Assembly: GCA_963846915.1 (NCBI GenBank)
Contig: CAWJXV010000009.1
Coordinates: 1,488,001-1,552,000, forward strand
Source of the DNA: PALSA-612 sp963846915
GTDB taxonomy: Bacteria; Actinomycetota; Thermoleophilia; Gaiellales; Gaiellaceae
Length of the DNA stretch: 64,000 nt
Reading direction: 5' to 3'
Shown piece after piece: positions 20,401-28,834 of the stretch. Under the pieces are notes generated by a model. That model did not search any database. It was not told the origin of the DNA and worked only from the letters and a program-made list of their open reading frames with translations. Each line of letters begins with the position of its first letter. Within the stretch, counting starts at the first letter, position 1. A program made the position numbers and the translations under genes.

Positions 20401-20841
20401 GACGGCGTGCTCTTCCACGGTTTCCTCGACCTCTTCCATGCGTCGGGCGGGCGCTCGCTCGTCGTCGACTACAAGACGAACGCGCTCGGTGAGCTGATCG
20501 CCGGCCGAGGTGGTCGAGCACGAGTACCGCGTGCAGCGGCTCGTCTACGCGCTCGCCTGCTTCCGCGCGGGGGCGGACGAGGTCGAGATCGTCTACGTGT
20601 TCCTCGAGCGGCCGGACGAGTCCGGTGTCCGCGAGCTTCACGCGCGCGGATCGTCGCGGGGCTCGAGGAGTAGCTGTCGGCGACGATCGCGCGCATCCGG
20701 TCGGGCGTCTTCGAGCCGACTCCGAGCGAGTTCGCCTGCTCGGGATGCCCGGCGCTCGACGTCGTGTGCGCCGGCCCGCGGCTTCCGGGTCGCGGCCCGA
20801 GGCCAGCGCCCGAGCTCGCCGCCGTGCACGGTGGCGCGTAG
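17435..20841 (+). CDS. UvrD/AddA-like helicase-nuclease (frameshifts and in-frame TAG)
   Basis: Motor subunit of the complex. Superfamily 1 helicase motifs are clear: SAGAGTGKTAVLVERF (Walker A, residue about 22), VITYTRKAAGELRSRI, WISTIHGFCNRLLRAYPF, MVDEFQDTN, VGDEFQSIYGFRHAD, LTRNYRSRPEVL, LLTIHAAKGLEFK and YYVAMTRAIDRL. A C-terminal RecB-like nuclease follows (FERCSYRFFAERV, then LVVDYKTNALGEL). The helicase part is open apart from a compensated pair of shifts near 18065-18110; after 19790 the frame changes repeatedly. A TAG at 20671-20673 interrupts the final frame, yet it continues to 20841 with C, C and C residues (FACSGCPALDVVC) that complete the Fe-S ligands. GTG 17435 overlaps the upstream stop. 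Corrected length about 1135. Confidence 0.85.
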
Positions 20842-21499
20842 CTACGTCAAGGAGGCGCGGCGGCGCGTCGGGCCGAAGCGGGAGCGGATCGGGCCGATCG
20901 TCGAGCGGCTGAAGGAGGCACACCCGGACGCCTCGATCGCGCTCCGCTCGCGCTCCGAGCTCGAGCTGCTCGTCGCCGTGATGCTCTCCGCGCAGACGAC
21001 CGACGTGAACGTGAACAAGGTGACCGAGCGGCTCTTCGTCAAGTACCGCCGGCCTGAGGACTACCTCGCCGTGCCGGTCGAGGAGCTCGAGCGCGACATC
21101 TACCAGACCGGCTTCTTCCGCCAGAAGGCGAAGGCGATCCGCGGCACGATGCGGATGCTGATCGAGGAGTACGACGGCCGCGTGCCGAGGCGGATCGAGG
21201 AGCTCGTGCGCCTGCCGGGTGTCGCCCGCAAGACGGCGAACGTGGTCGCGGCCGAGCTCGGCGACCCGCAGGGCGTCGTCGTCGACACGCACGTACGCCG
21301 GCTCTCGCAGCGGCTCGGGCTCACGCGCCACGAGGACCCGGTGAAGATCGAGCGCGACCTGATCCGGCTCGTCCCGCGGGCGGAGTGGGGGATCTTCCCG
21401 CACCTCCTGATCTGGCACGGCCGCCGCGTCTGCATCGCGCGGGCCCCGCGCTGCGAGGACTGCGTGCTGACGGACCTGTGCCCGTCGAGCCGCGTCTGA
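20831..21499 (+). CDS. nth: Endonuclease III
   Basis: Base-excision repair glycosylase/AP lyase that removes oxidised pyrimidines. The helix-hairpin-helix RLPGVARKTANVV carries the catalytic lysine, and VVVDTHVRRLSQRLGL holds the catalytic aspartate; the C-terminal CIARAPRCEDCVLTDLC is the C-x6-C-x2-C-x5-C [4Fe-4S] loop. 222 residues, normal. GTG 20831 lies inside the end of the helicase-nuclease frame, with overlap GTGGCGCGTAG, so it belongs to the same DNA repair operon. The gene is intact although flanking genes are frame-broken. Confidence 0.95.
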   Translation: MARSYVKEARRRVGPKRERIGPIVERLKEAHPDASIALRSRSELELLVAVMLSAQTTDVNVNKVTERLFVKYRRPEDYLAVPVEELERDIYQTGFFRQKAKAIRGTMRMLIEEYDGRVPRRIEELVRLPGVARKTANVVAAELGDPQGVVVDTHVRRLSQRLGLTRHEDPVKIERDLIRLVPRAEWGIFPHLLIWHGRRVCIARAPRCEDCVLTDLCPSSRV

Positions 21500-21503
21500 C
21501 TTT

Positions 21504-21518
21504 GCAACACAGTGTTGC
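21504..21518. repeat. 15-base perfect palindrome after nth
   Basis: GCAACAC, A, GTGTTGC: seven-base arms around one central base, five bases after the nth stop. The single-base centre rules out a transcription terminator hairpin, so a protein-binding site is more likely. Nothing nearby identifies a regulator. Confidence 0.4.
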
Positions 21519-21657
21519 TTGGTTGCTTGGCACGCAAGCGTCGAGGACGCGAAGAAGCAGGCGAGTTCGAGACGAGCATCCCCTCTCGCGCGGAGGCGAG
21601 ACCGCGCTCTCGCCGGAGCGCACGAGCGATCGGCCATGCGCCATCGGAAAGGGGGGC

Positions 21658-21687
21658 AACGCGGGGAACCATGGGTTTCCCCGCGTT
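21658..21687. terminator. Hairpin between convergent nth and PAS genes
   Basis: An 11-bp perfect stem (21658-21668 with 21677-21687, arms AACGCGGGGAA and its complement) ends two bases before the minus-strand stop codon at 21690-21692. It can stop transcription of the trxB/PAS genes and, read the other way, of the repair operon. Confidence 0.7.
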
Positions 21688-21689
21688 TG

Positions 21690-22142
21690 CTAGCGGGGGG
21701 TGAGGGCGACGAGCAGGCCGCCGTCGTCGTCGTACGCCGGGAAGATGTCGGCGGTGACGGCCTTCTGGAGGCCGGTGGCGGACGGTCAGCTCGACAGTCC
21801 TCGCCGAGGCGGCGGACGCCCCACTCGAGCGCGAGCGCGACGGGGTTCTGGCCGTTCTCGAAGCCGTCGAGGTGCAGCGCGTCGACGACCGTCGCGGCCC
21901 ATCAGCTCGTTCTCCTGGTAGCCGGTCAGCTCGAAGACGCCGCGCCCGGCGGCGAGGATCCGGCCGTCGGCATCGCAGACGACCATCCCCGTCACGGGTG
22001 CGGCGTAGTAGTCGTCCATCAGCTCGAACAGGAAACCGAAGCCGCACTTGTGGCAGCCGACCGCGGTCGGGTCGGTGAGGCTCTCGCGCCGGTCGTGGTC
22101 GACCGAACGGCTCTTGCAGTTCGGGCAGATGAAGTACGGCAC
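21690..22142 (-). CDS. Zinc-ribbon plus PAS domain protein (frameshifted)
   Basis: About 150 residues. The N-terminus has two Cys pairs (ICPNCKSR and GCHKCGFGF) forming a zinc ribbon, followed by a PAS-like sequence FELMDDYYAAPVTGMVVCDA, GRILAAGRGVFELTGYQENE and VVDALHLDGFENGQNPVALA. It has no output domain, so it may be a small sensor or adaptor. Frame changes near 21897 and 21775-21800 are needed to reach the natural end TADIFPAYDDDGGLLVALTPR and the stop at 21690-21692. GTG 22142 fits the start of the zinc ribbon, but no stop codon separates it from the thioredoxin reductase frame, so a fusion is possible. Confidence 0.6.
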
Positions 22143-23133
22143 CGCGGTCGATCCTGCAGACCGCGACCTCGTCTGCGGCGACTGCTCGCGATGGTGCTCG
22201 GCGGCCAGGAACCGCTCGGCGTCGAGTGCCGCCATACAGCCCGAGCCCGCGGCCGTCACCGCCTGCCGGTAGACGTGGTCCTGCACGTCGCCGGCCGCGA
22301 AGACGCCCTCGATGTTCGTCTTGCGTCGAGCCCGGCATCGTCGACCAGGTATCCGGCGGCGTCGTGGTCGAGCCAGTCGAGGAACAGCTTCGTGTTCGGG
22401 TCGTGGCCGACCGCGACGAACAGGCCGTCGGCGGCGATCTCGCGCGTGTCGCCCGTGTGGACGTCGCGCAGGACGACACCGGTGACCTTGCCGGTCTCCT
22501 CGCCGAGCACTCGCTCGACGGCGGCGTTCAGCTCCCAATCGATCTTCTCGTTCGTCCGCGCGCGATCGACCATGATCGGCGAGGCGCGGAACTCCTCGCG
22601 CCGGTGGACGACGATCACCTTGGTCGCGAACTTCGCGAGGAAGGTCGCCTCCTCCATCGCCGAGTCGCCGCCGCCGACGACCACCACGGTCTTGTCGCGG
22701 AAGAACGCCGCGTCACAGACCGCGCAGTACGAGACGCCGCGCCCTTGCAGCGCCACCTCGGTCCCGAGGCCGAGCTGTCGTCGCGTTGGCGCCCGTGGCC
22801 ACGATCACCGTCCAGGCGCGATGCTCCTCGTCGCCGACGAAGACGCGGAACGGCCGCTCGGAGAAGTCGACGCGCGTCACGTCGTCGGTCAGGAACTCGG
22901 CGCCGAAGCGCTCGGCCTGCCGGCGGAAGTCCTGCATCATCGCCGGCCCGAGGACGCCTTCCGGATAGCCCGGGTAGTTCTCCACGTCGCTCGTGATCAT
23001 CAGCTGGCCGCCCCACTGGATGCCTTCGATCACGAGCGGAGCTCAGATTCGCGCGGGCCGCGTAGAGGGCAGCCGTGTAGCCGGCCGGGCCGCCTCCGAT
23101 GACGATCAGCTCGCGTGCGTCGTTCGTCGTCAC
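22143..23133 (-). CDS. trxB: Thioredoxin reductase (frameshifted; end uncertain)
   Basis: NADPH-dependent flavoprotein that reduces thioredoxin. FAD motif LIVIGGGPAGYTAALYAARA lies at residues 9-28, the redox-active CAVC in SYCAVCDAAFF near residue 137, the NADPH motif VVVVGGGDSAMEEATF near 154, VHRREEFRAS near 177, and the C-terminal GVFAAGDVQDHVYRQAVTAAG. GTG 23133 follows GGAGGAAAC. Three frame changes (near 23045, 22780 and 22325) break the reading. After residues ...ALDAERFLAAEHH no stop is met before the zinc-ribbon/PAS sequence begins in the same frame, so the exact end is unknown. Length about 330 residues if it ends near 22143. Confidence 0.87.
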
Positions 23134-23180
23134 GTTTCCTCCAACTTCGTTCATACCCGCAAATGGCGGGAAAAAGATGC

Positions 23181-23435
23181 TCACTGGATCAAACGACCGG
23201 GACCCGGTCTCGCTTCCTGCCCCGGAGCGCCTCCTCGCCCGCCGGTCGTGAGCTCGACACGGCTCCCGCCCTCGCTTCGCACGACTCTCACGAGTCCGGC
23301 GAGCAGCGCGTCCTCCCAGACGAGCAGCCGAGGGCAATGGCTGCGCCAGGCGTCCATCGTCTCGTCGTACGTACGCGGGCGGCTCGACACCCAGTCGAGG
23401 AGCTCCAGCGTCGGCGCGTCCGTCATGACCTTCAT
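23181..23435 (-). CDS. Small conserved hypothetical protein
   Basis: An 84-residue protein with no domain I can name. The core TLELLDWVSSRPRTYDETM, followed by WRSHCPRLLVWEDALLAGLV, looks like a compact winged-helix-like or helix-bundle fold seen in small conserved bacterial proteins that act on transcription, but this is inference. Start may be ATG 23435 or ATG 23426. The C-terminal residues after VELTTGG are Gly/Pro-rich and probably out of frame: deleting one G near 23245 gives a more typical ending (EEALRGRKRDRVPVV). It lies between rmuC and trxB, all on the minus strand, with about 50 bases to trxB. Confidence 0.5.
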   Translation of the reverse strand: MKVMTDAPTLELLDWVSSRPRTYDETMDAWRSHCPRLLVWEDALLAGLVRVVRSEGGSRVELTTGGRGGAPGQEARPGPGRLIQ

Positions 23436-23465
23436 GGTACGCCGGGCCGCGGTGCTCGTCGCGCG

Positions 23466-24677
23466 CTACGCGGCGTCGGCGCCGAGCTCTTCGAGCTCGA
23501 CGAGGGGCACGAGCTCGGGCGCGGTCAGCGGCTTGACCATGCGCTCGACGGGCACGATCGGGTCGATCTCCTCGGTCGCCGGGATGCCGAGCTCGGGGAA
23601 GCGGCGCGCCGACGGCAGCACGCGTGCCTCGAGGGAGCCGACGGCCTCGTTGTACGCCTCGACGGCCTTGTCCAGGCGATTGCCGAGCTTCGAGACGTGC
23701 GTGCCCATCGTCGACAGGCGCTCGTAGAGCTCGCGACCGAGCTCGCTGACCTGCCGCGCGCTCTCGGCGAGCGTCTCCTCTCGCCAGCCGGCGGCAACTG
23801 CGAAGAGCACAGCGATCAGCGTCGTCGGGCTGGCGAGGATGACGCGCTGGCTCGGACCGAGCTCGAGCAGACCCGCGTCCTGCTCGACCGCGTAGCGGTA
23901 GAAGCTCTCGGACGGCAGGAACATGACGACGAACTCGGGCGACGGGGTGAACTGCCGCCAGTACGCCTTGAGGCTGAGCTTGCCCATGTGGTCGCGCACG
24001 TGGCGGAGGAAATCCCGGTAACGCGCGTCGCGGATCGCATCGTCGTCAGTCTCGAAGGCGTCGAGGAGCGCTTCGAGCGGCACCTTCGCGTCGACGACGA
24101 TGTTCTTCCCTCCCGGCAGCTTGACGACCACGTCCGGGCGGAGCACCCCGTCGTCGGACGACACCGTCGGCTGCTCGACGAAGTCGCAGTGGGCGAGCAT
24201 GCCGGCCATCTCGAGCGCGCGGCGAAGCTGCATCTCGCCCCAGCGGCCGCGCGCGCTCGGCGAGCGTAGCGCCTTGACCAGGCCGGCGGTCTCGGTGCGC
24301 AGCTTGTCCTGGCTCTCCGTCAGCGCCTCGACCTGGGTCGACAGCGCGCCGTAGGCCCTCTGGCGCGATGCCTCGAGCGATCGCACCTGGGTGTCCACCT
24401 TCTCGAGCGATTCCTTCAGAGGCGCGACGATCTGCTCGACCGCTTTCTGGCGCTGGTCGAGGTCGTCCCGAGCGCCCCGCTGGAAGCCCTCGAGCTTCGT
24501 CGTCGCGAGCTGGAGGAACTCCTCGTTGTTGGTGCGGAGCGCCTCGGACGACAGCGCCCGGAACATTGTCTGGAGCTCCGCCTGCGCTGCGCGCGCCGCC
24601 GTGGCGCGTACACGCATGACGAGCCAGACGGCCACGGAGCCGACCAGGAGCCCGACGATGAAGCCGACGGCGATCAT
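23466..24677 (-). CDS. rmuC: DNA recombination protein RmuC
   Basis: RmuC family protein, 403 residues, which limits DNA inversion and rearrangement and has a predicted endonuclease-like fold. A single N-terminal membrane segment (VGFIVGLLVGSVAVWLVMRV) is followed by a coiled-coil stretch of about 110 residues (AELQTMFRALSSEALRTNNE onward) and the conserved core GRWGEMQLRRALEMAGM, NIVVDAKVPLEALLDAFE, EFVVMFLPSESFYRYAV and VILASPTTLIAVL. ATG 24677 puts the membrane segment at the N-terminus, as in the family. The gene is intact. A minus-strand terminator-like hairpin lies about 90 bases upstream in its leader. Confidence 0.93.
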   Translation of the reverse strand: MIAVGFIVGLLVGSVAVWLVMRVRATAARAAQAELQTMFRALSSEALRTNNEEFLQLATTKLEGFQRGARDDLDQRQKAVEQIVAPLKESLEKVDTQVRSLEASRQRAYGALSTQVEALTESQDKLRTETAGLVKALRSPSARGRWGEMQLRRALEMAGMLAHCDFVEQPTVSSDDGVLRPDVVVKLPGGKNIVVDAKVPLEALLDAFETDDDAIRDARYRDFLRHVRDHMGKLSLKAYWRQFTPSPEFVVMFLPSESFYRYAVEQDAGLLELGPSQRVILASPTTLIAVLFAVAAGWREETLAESARQVSELGRELYERLSTMGTHVSKLGNRLDKAVEAYNEAVGSLEARVLPSARRFPELGIPATEEIDPIVPVERMVKPLTAPELVPLVELEELGADAA

Positions 24678-24760
24678 GAGCCGACGAACAGTAGGACTGT
24701 CGTCGGACGGCCTTGCTCGAAAGCGGGCGGCGGGGTCGAAAAAAACCCAATAAAAACGCC

Positions 24761-24794
24761 AGATCCGGCTGGCCCGAAAGCCGACCGGATCTGA
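24761..24794 (-). terminator. Terminator-like hairpin in the rmuC leader region
   Basis: CAGATCCGG at 24761-24769 pairs with CCGGATCTG at 24786-24794; four more inner pairs follow one mismatch, giving a 13-bp stem and a six-base loop. Reading on the minus strand, the stem is followed by GCGTTTTTATTGGGTTTTTTT, a true U tract, rare in this GC-rich window. It lies in the divergent rmuC/dinG region with no gene feeding into it from the right, so it may be an attenuator of rmuC or the end of a short RNA. Confidence 0.6.
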
Positions 24795-24907
24795 CAGGGA
24801 GGACAATACGACGGTGACGAGCCGGTCGTCAAGTGGTGACGATGCGGAAAAAGCCGCTCGGAGCGGATTTTCGTCCCACGGCCGTCGCGATCCCTAAGCT
24901 CGAGGTC

Positions 24908-26802
24908 GTGCGTCACGTCTTCGGCGTGCGGCGGGTCGCTCGCCCAGGTGCTCGATCGCTACGAGGCCCGCGAGGAGCAGGCCGAGCTCGCGGACGCCGT
25001 CTCCAAGCGCGCTCGCCGACGGCACGCACCTGCTCGCAGAGGCGGGCACGGGCACCGGAAAGAGCCTCGCCTACCTCGTGCCGGCGCTCGCGTCGGGACG
25101 GCGCGTCGTCGTTGCGACGGCGACGAAGGCCCTGCAGGAGCAGCTGCTGACGAAGGACGTGCCGCTCGCGGCGGCGGCGCTCGGGCGTGAGGTGAACGTC
25201 GCCGTGCTCAAGGGCCGGCAGAACTATCTCTGCCGGAACCGTCTGCAGGGGTTCGCGCTCCTCGGCGGCTCGCTGTTCGCGCGACCCGAGGACGGCCGCG
25301 CGTTCGACGCGATGCGCGACTGGATCGACTCGACCGAGACCGGCGACCGGGCCGAGCTCGAGGTCGAGCCGTCGCGCGGGGCTGTGGTCGCGAGCTGGCG
25401 GTCGGATCCGACCGCTGCCTCGGGCGAACGTGCCCCCACGTCGGCACCTGCTTCTCCGAGGCGGCCCGCGAGCGGGCCTCGCACGCCGACCTCGTGATCG
25501 TCGAACCACGCGCTCTACTTCGCCGACCTCGGGCTGCGCGAGCGGCGAGACGGGGCCGGCGTGCTGCCCGAGCACGACGCGGTGGTCTTCGACGAGGCGC
25601 ATCGGCTCGAGGAGACCGCCGCGACCTGGCTCGGCGGTCGCGTCTCCGGCGCGGGCCTGCACCGCCTCGCGCGCGACGTCGACCGGGCCTGTCGGGAGGC
25701 GAGCGTGCCGGCGCCGGCACGGGCGCTCGACCGGGTCGAGCGTGCGGCGCGGTGAGCTCTTCGACGCCGTCTGCCCGGGAACGGGCCGCGTGCGGCTCCG
25801 CCGGCCGCCCGTGGTCGTCTTCCGTGCCCTCGCGGAGCGGCTCGCCGAGCTCGCCTCGGCGCTCTCCGGCGAGAACGACGAGCTCGACGCGCTGGCGGCG
25901 CGTGCGCTGCGGGCGCCGTCGCGGACGTGCAGGCCTGCCTCGACCCGGGCGAGCTCGAGCGCGTCGTCTGGGCGGAGCCCGACGCCGTGGCCTGGGCGCC
26001 GGTCGACGTCTCCCGGCCGCTGCGCGAGCGGCTCTGGGACGCCGGGCCGACCGCGATCCTCGTCTCCGCGACGCTCGGCACCGGCGACGACTTCGCCTTC
26101 GTGCGCGACCGGCTCGGCCTGCGAGGTGCGACCGAGCTCCGCGTCGGCTCGCCTTTCCGGTTCGAGGAGCAGGCGCTTCTCTATCTCCCCGACGGACTGC
26201 CCGACCCGCGCTCCGAGGGTGCGCTCGAGCTCGTGGCGGAGGAGGCGGCAGCGCTCTGCGCCCTCTCGTCGCGGGCGCGCGCTCGTCCTGACCAGCTCCT
26301 ACCGCGCGCTCGACGCGATCGCGTCTCGGCTGCGCGGTCGCCTGCCGCACGAGGTGCTCGTCCAGGGCGACGCGCCGCGCGAGCGACTGCTCGAGCGCTT
26401 CGGGCGCGAGGTCGACTCCGTGCTCGTGGCGACCGCGACCTTCTGGCAGGGCGTCGACGTCCCCGGCGAGGCGCTGACGCTGCTCGTGATCGACAAGCTG
26501 CCGTTCCCCGCTCCCGGCGACCCGCTCGTCGAGGCGCGCTGCGAGCGGATCACGGCCGAGGGCGGGCGACTGGTTCGCGCGACTATTCGCTGCCTGCAGC
26601 CGTCCTCCAGCTGCGGCAGGGATTCGGCCGGCTGATCCGCACGCATCGCGACCGCGGCGTCGTCGCGATCCTCGACCCACGGGTGAGGACACGTCCCTAC
26701 GGACGGACGTTCCTCGAGGCGCTGCCGCCCTGCCGGGTGGTGACCGAGCGGGCGTCGGTCGAGAGCTTCCTCTCCGGCGAGATGCCCGCAGCAGCCTGGT
26801 AA
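24908..26802 (+). CDS. dinG: DinG/XPD-type ATP-dependent DNA helicase (frameshifted)
   Basis: Superfamily 2 Fe-S helicase. Visible motifs: HLLAEAGTGTGKSLAYL (Walker A), VVATATKALQEQLL, NYLCRN plus DRCLGRTCPHVGTC (four Fe-S cysteines), VVFDEAHRLEE (DEAH box), ILVSATLGTG, LVATATFWQGVDVPG and LQLRQGFGRLIRTHRDRG (motif VI). At least six frame changes occur (near 24940, 25010, 25390, 25500, 25755, 26275 and 26570 regions). Corrected length about 630 residues, normal. GTG 24908 is the first start and gives VRHVFGGSLAQVL after correction. Such helicases unwind D-loops, R-loops and G-quadruplexes. Confidence 0.87.
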
Positions 26803-26813
26803 CGTGGCCGCCG

Positions 26814-27595
26814 GTGGCCAAGAAAGCGCGCACTCCCAAGCCTCCGCGCCCGTCCGCGGTCGGGCAACAACCGCCAGGTTCAGGCGCCGCAGCGGCGGAC
26901 CGGCTCGTCGCGGACGCCGGCCGCCGCCTCGACCACGGCGCGCTACAGGTGGTTCTGGCCGACCGCCGCCGCCGTCGTCGCGCTCGTGATCGTCGGCGTC
27001 GCGCTCGGGATCGCGCTGACGCGCAGCTCGTCGAGCGGTCCGAGCCAACAGGCGCCGCTCGCGCTCAAGAAGCCGATCGTCTGGTCGGATCTCCCGGGGT
27101 TGCAGACCGGCGCCGCCGCCGTGGGCGAACAACGGTCGACGCTCGCTGTCCCGCGGCTCGGCGCGCTCGGGCTCAACGCGCTCTCGCAGGAGGCAGCTGG
27201 CGTTCCACATCCATCAGCACCTCGACATCTTCGTGAACGGGAAGCACGTCACCGTTCCGCAGGAGATCGGCTTCGGGCTCGACCCGAGCACCGGTCAGCC
27301 GCAGTTCATCACCGAGCTCCACACGCACAGACTCGCTCGGGATCGTCCACGTCGAGTCTGCGGAGAACCTCAGGTACCTGCTCGGCCAGTTCTTCGGCGA
27401 GTGGGGCGTGCGCCTGACCGGGCAGTGCCTCGGCGACTTCAACGGCGGCTGCGACAACCTCGAGTGGTACGTGAACGGGGTCAGGCGCATCGCGGAATCC
27501 CGGCCAAGCTCGTGCTCGAGAACCACCAGGAGATCGCGATCGTCGGTCGGGACGCCGCCGGCGAAGATCCCGTCGAGCTACGACTTCGCAGGTAG
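26814..27595 (+). CDS. Membrane-anchored protein with His-rich N-terminus of unknown domain (frameshifted)
   Basis: About 255 residues after correction. A basic Pro-rich N-terminus (VAKKARTPKPPRPS) precedes one membrane segment (VALVIVGVALGIALTR-like) and an extracytoplasmic domain beginning AFHIHQHLDIFVNGKHVTVP, with ITELHTHDSLGIVHVESAE, LGQFFGEWGVRLTG, CLGDFNGGC and a VNG motif. Spaced histidines and two cysteines suggest metal binding, and this domain recurs in actinobacteria, but I know no function. At least four frame changes occur (near 26920, 27195, 27320 and 27490). The stop used here is 27593; a shift could place the end a few codons later. It follows dinG by 11 bases and may be cotranscribed. 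Confidence 0.6.
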
Positions 27596-27622
27596 CCCAC
27601 GGCGTCTAGCATTGTCGGCTGC

Positions 27623-27712
27623 GCCGGGGTGGCGAAAATCGGTCAAACGCGCCTGACTTAAAATCAGGTGCCCCCTCCGTGGGGCATGAGGGTTCGACTC
27701 CCTCCCCCGGCA
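27623..27712 (+). tRNA. tRNA-Leu (UAA)
   Basis: Complete class II cloverleaf: acceptor GCCGGGG/CCCCGGC, D stem GCG/CGC with GG in the loop, anticodon stem CCTGA/TCAGG around CTTAAAA (anticodon TAA), a long variable arm (TGCCCCCTCCGTGGGGCAT), T stem GAGGG/CCCTC with loop TTCGACT, discriminator A at 27712. CCA is not encoded. Its 3' half is duplicated at 40362-40415, marking this gene as the integration target of the island to its right. Confidence 0.96.
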
Positions 27713-27714
27713 CT
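27660..27714 (+). repeat. attL: 3' half of tRNA-Leu, direct repeat copy 1
   Basis: From the anticodon loop through the 3' end of tRNA-Leu, this 55-base stretch matches 40362-40415 nearly perfectly; differences are confined to the variable-arm loop. It is the left attachment site of the ~12.7 kb element, with the intact tRNA kept functional at this end. Confidence 0.8.
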
Positions 27715-27926
27715 CCAAGCCCGCGTCGGGAGCGGGCTGGCGGGCAGTCGGCCCCCCTGGCCCGCGGGCCTGTCGGGTGCTCGGCAGGCGCCGTGCAGGC
27801 GCCGTGCAGGCGCGAGGCCCGACGGGCGAGCCGAACACCGCGACGCCGTTTTGACGCCAGCCGCCCCATCAAGGAAACTCGGGCGGACGCGGCGAAAGCC
27901 ATCTCGCCCAGACGGAAAGGAGCACT

Positions 27927-28670
27927 ACGCCTCGGCTTCGAAGCCTCGGCCGAGGCGGGCGTCTCGTGTTGGCGCTCGCTGTTGGCGGGGCGCTGTTCGG
28001 GATCGCGACCGCTGTGCAGGCGAGCATCCCGGACGCGAGTGGGGTGATCCATGGCTGTTACAACAACAGCCTGGCTCACGGCAACCCGACCGGGGCGTTG
28101 CGGGTGATCGACACCGCCAAGGTGAACGGGAACTGTGCGTCCTGGGAGACGGCGTTGAATTGGGGTCAGGGCGGTACGGGCGCGGCTGGCCCTAGTGGCC
28201 CGACGGGGGCCACGGGCCCAACGGGGCCGACGGGGCCGAAGGGGACAACAGGACCGACCGGCCCGAAGGGGCCGACCGGCGCGAAGGGGTCGACGGGGCC
28301 GAAGGGTCCCACCGGGCCGGGGGCGAGCTTCTTCCTCGCGAAAGGTACGGCAGTGACGATCGCCGCCGGCGCGCAAGGCGTTGCCACCGTCACGTGTCCG
28401 ACCGGAATGGTCGCCATCGGGGGCGGTGACGTGAACAACCCGGGTGGGGCCCAGGCCCAAGTCCAAATCGAAGACATGTACCCGCAGACTTTCCCCGCCG
28501 GTCTCGGCACCAACCAGATATGGGTCGTTGAGAACACCAATGAGACCGGGAGCACTCAGAGCGTCGAGGCTTGGGCGAACTGCGTGCCCGCGAGCTTCGT
28601 CACGATCGGCGCAGGCGCAGCAGCAGTAAAGACGGCGGCGGCGGCACCGAGTAGTGGCCGCACGCCCTGA
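27927..28670 (+). CDS. Exported collagen-like protein 1
   Basis: Secreted collagen-like protein of about 247 residues. A hydrophobic signal (GRLVLALAVGGALFGIATAV) is followed by the module shared with two other genes here: SIPDASGVIHGCYNNSL, then PTGALRVIDTAKVNGNC and SWETALNW. Seventeen Gly-X-Y triplets, mostly GPT and GPK, form the collagen segment, and a C-terminal globular head follows (VTCPTGMVAIGGGD... ending EAWANCVP...). By homology the N-terminus is PRLRSLGRG, but the codon where ATG is expected is ACG (27927), four bases after AAAGGAG; the first accepted start in frame is GTG 27963. It is the first gene inside the element. Confidence 0.75.
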   Translation, partial: TPRLRSLGRGGRLVLALAVGGALFGIATAVQASIPDASGVIHGCYNNSLAHGNPTGALRVIDTAKVNGNCASWETALNWGQGGTGAAGPSGPTGATGPTGPTGPKGTTGPTGPKGPTGAKGSTGPKGPTGPGASFFLAKGTAVTIAAGAQGVATVTCPTGMVAIGGGDVNNPGGAQAQVQIEDMYPQTFPAGLGTNQIWVVENTNETGSTQSVEAWANCVPASFVTIGAGAAAVKTAAAAPSSGRTP

Positions 28671-28698
28671 GGGCCGAAAAGCCCTGCCACGACGAGGC

Positions 28699-28819
28699 GA
28701 TGGGGGCCTGATCACTTGGGCCCCCATCTGCTGATCCCAACCAAGGCTTTCACCCGAGCGGGCGGTTCGGTGACGAGCCGCCCGCTCCACCTCGGCGCTG
28801 GGCGGCCTACCGGCCGCCC
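28699..28819. terminator. Three consecutive hairpins between convergent genes
   Basis: Three perfect stems follow one another: 28699-28708/28719-28728 (10 bp, loop 10), 28756-28765/28778-28787 (10 bp, GAGCGGGCGG arms) and 28800-28807/28812-28819 (8 bp, GGGCGGCC arms). They separate collagen-like gene 1 (plus) from the integrase remnant (minus). The first is the likely terminator for the collagen gene; the others may stop leftward transcription. Confidence 0.65.
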
Positions 28820-28834
28820 AGCGGTCTCAGCGGT

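Noticed and set aside
18593..21637. About 1000-codon minus-strand frame opposite the helicase-nuclease and nth
   Set aside because: Antisense shadow; the plus strand has complete helicase and endonuclease III motifs.
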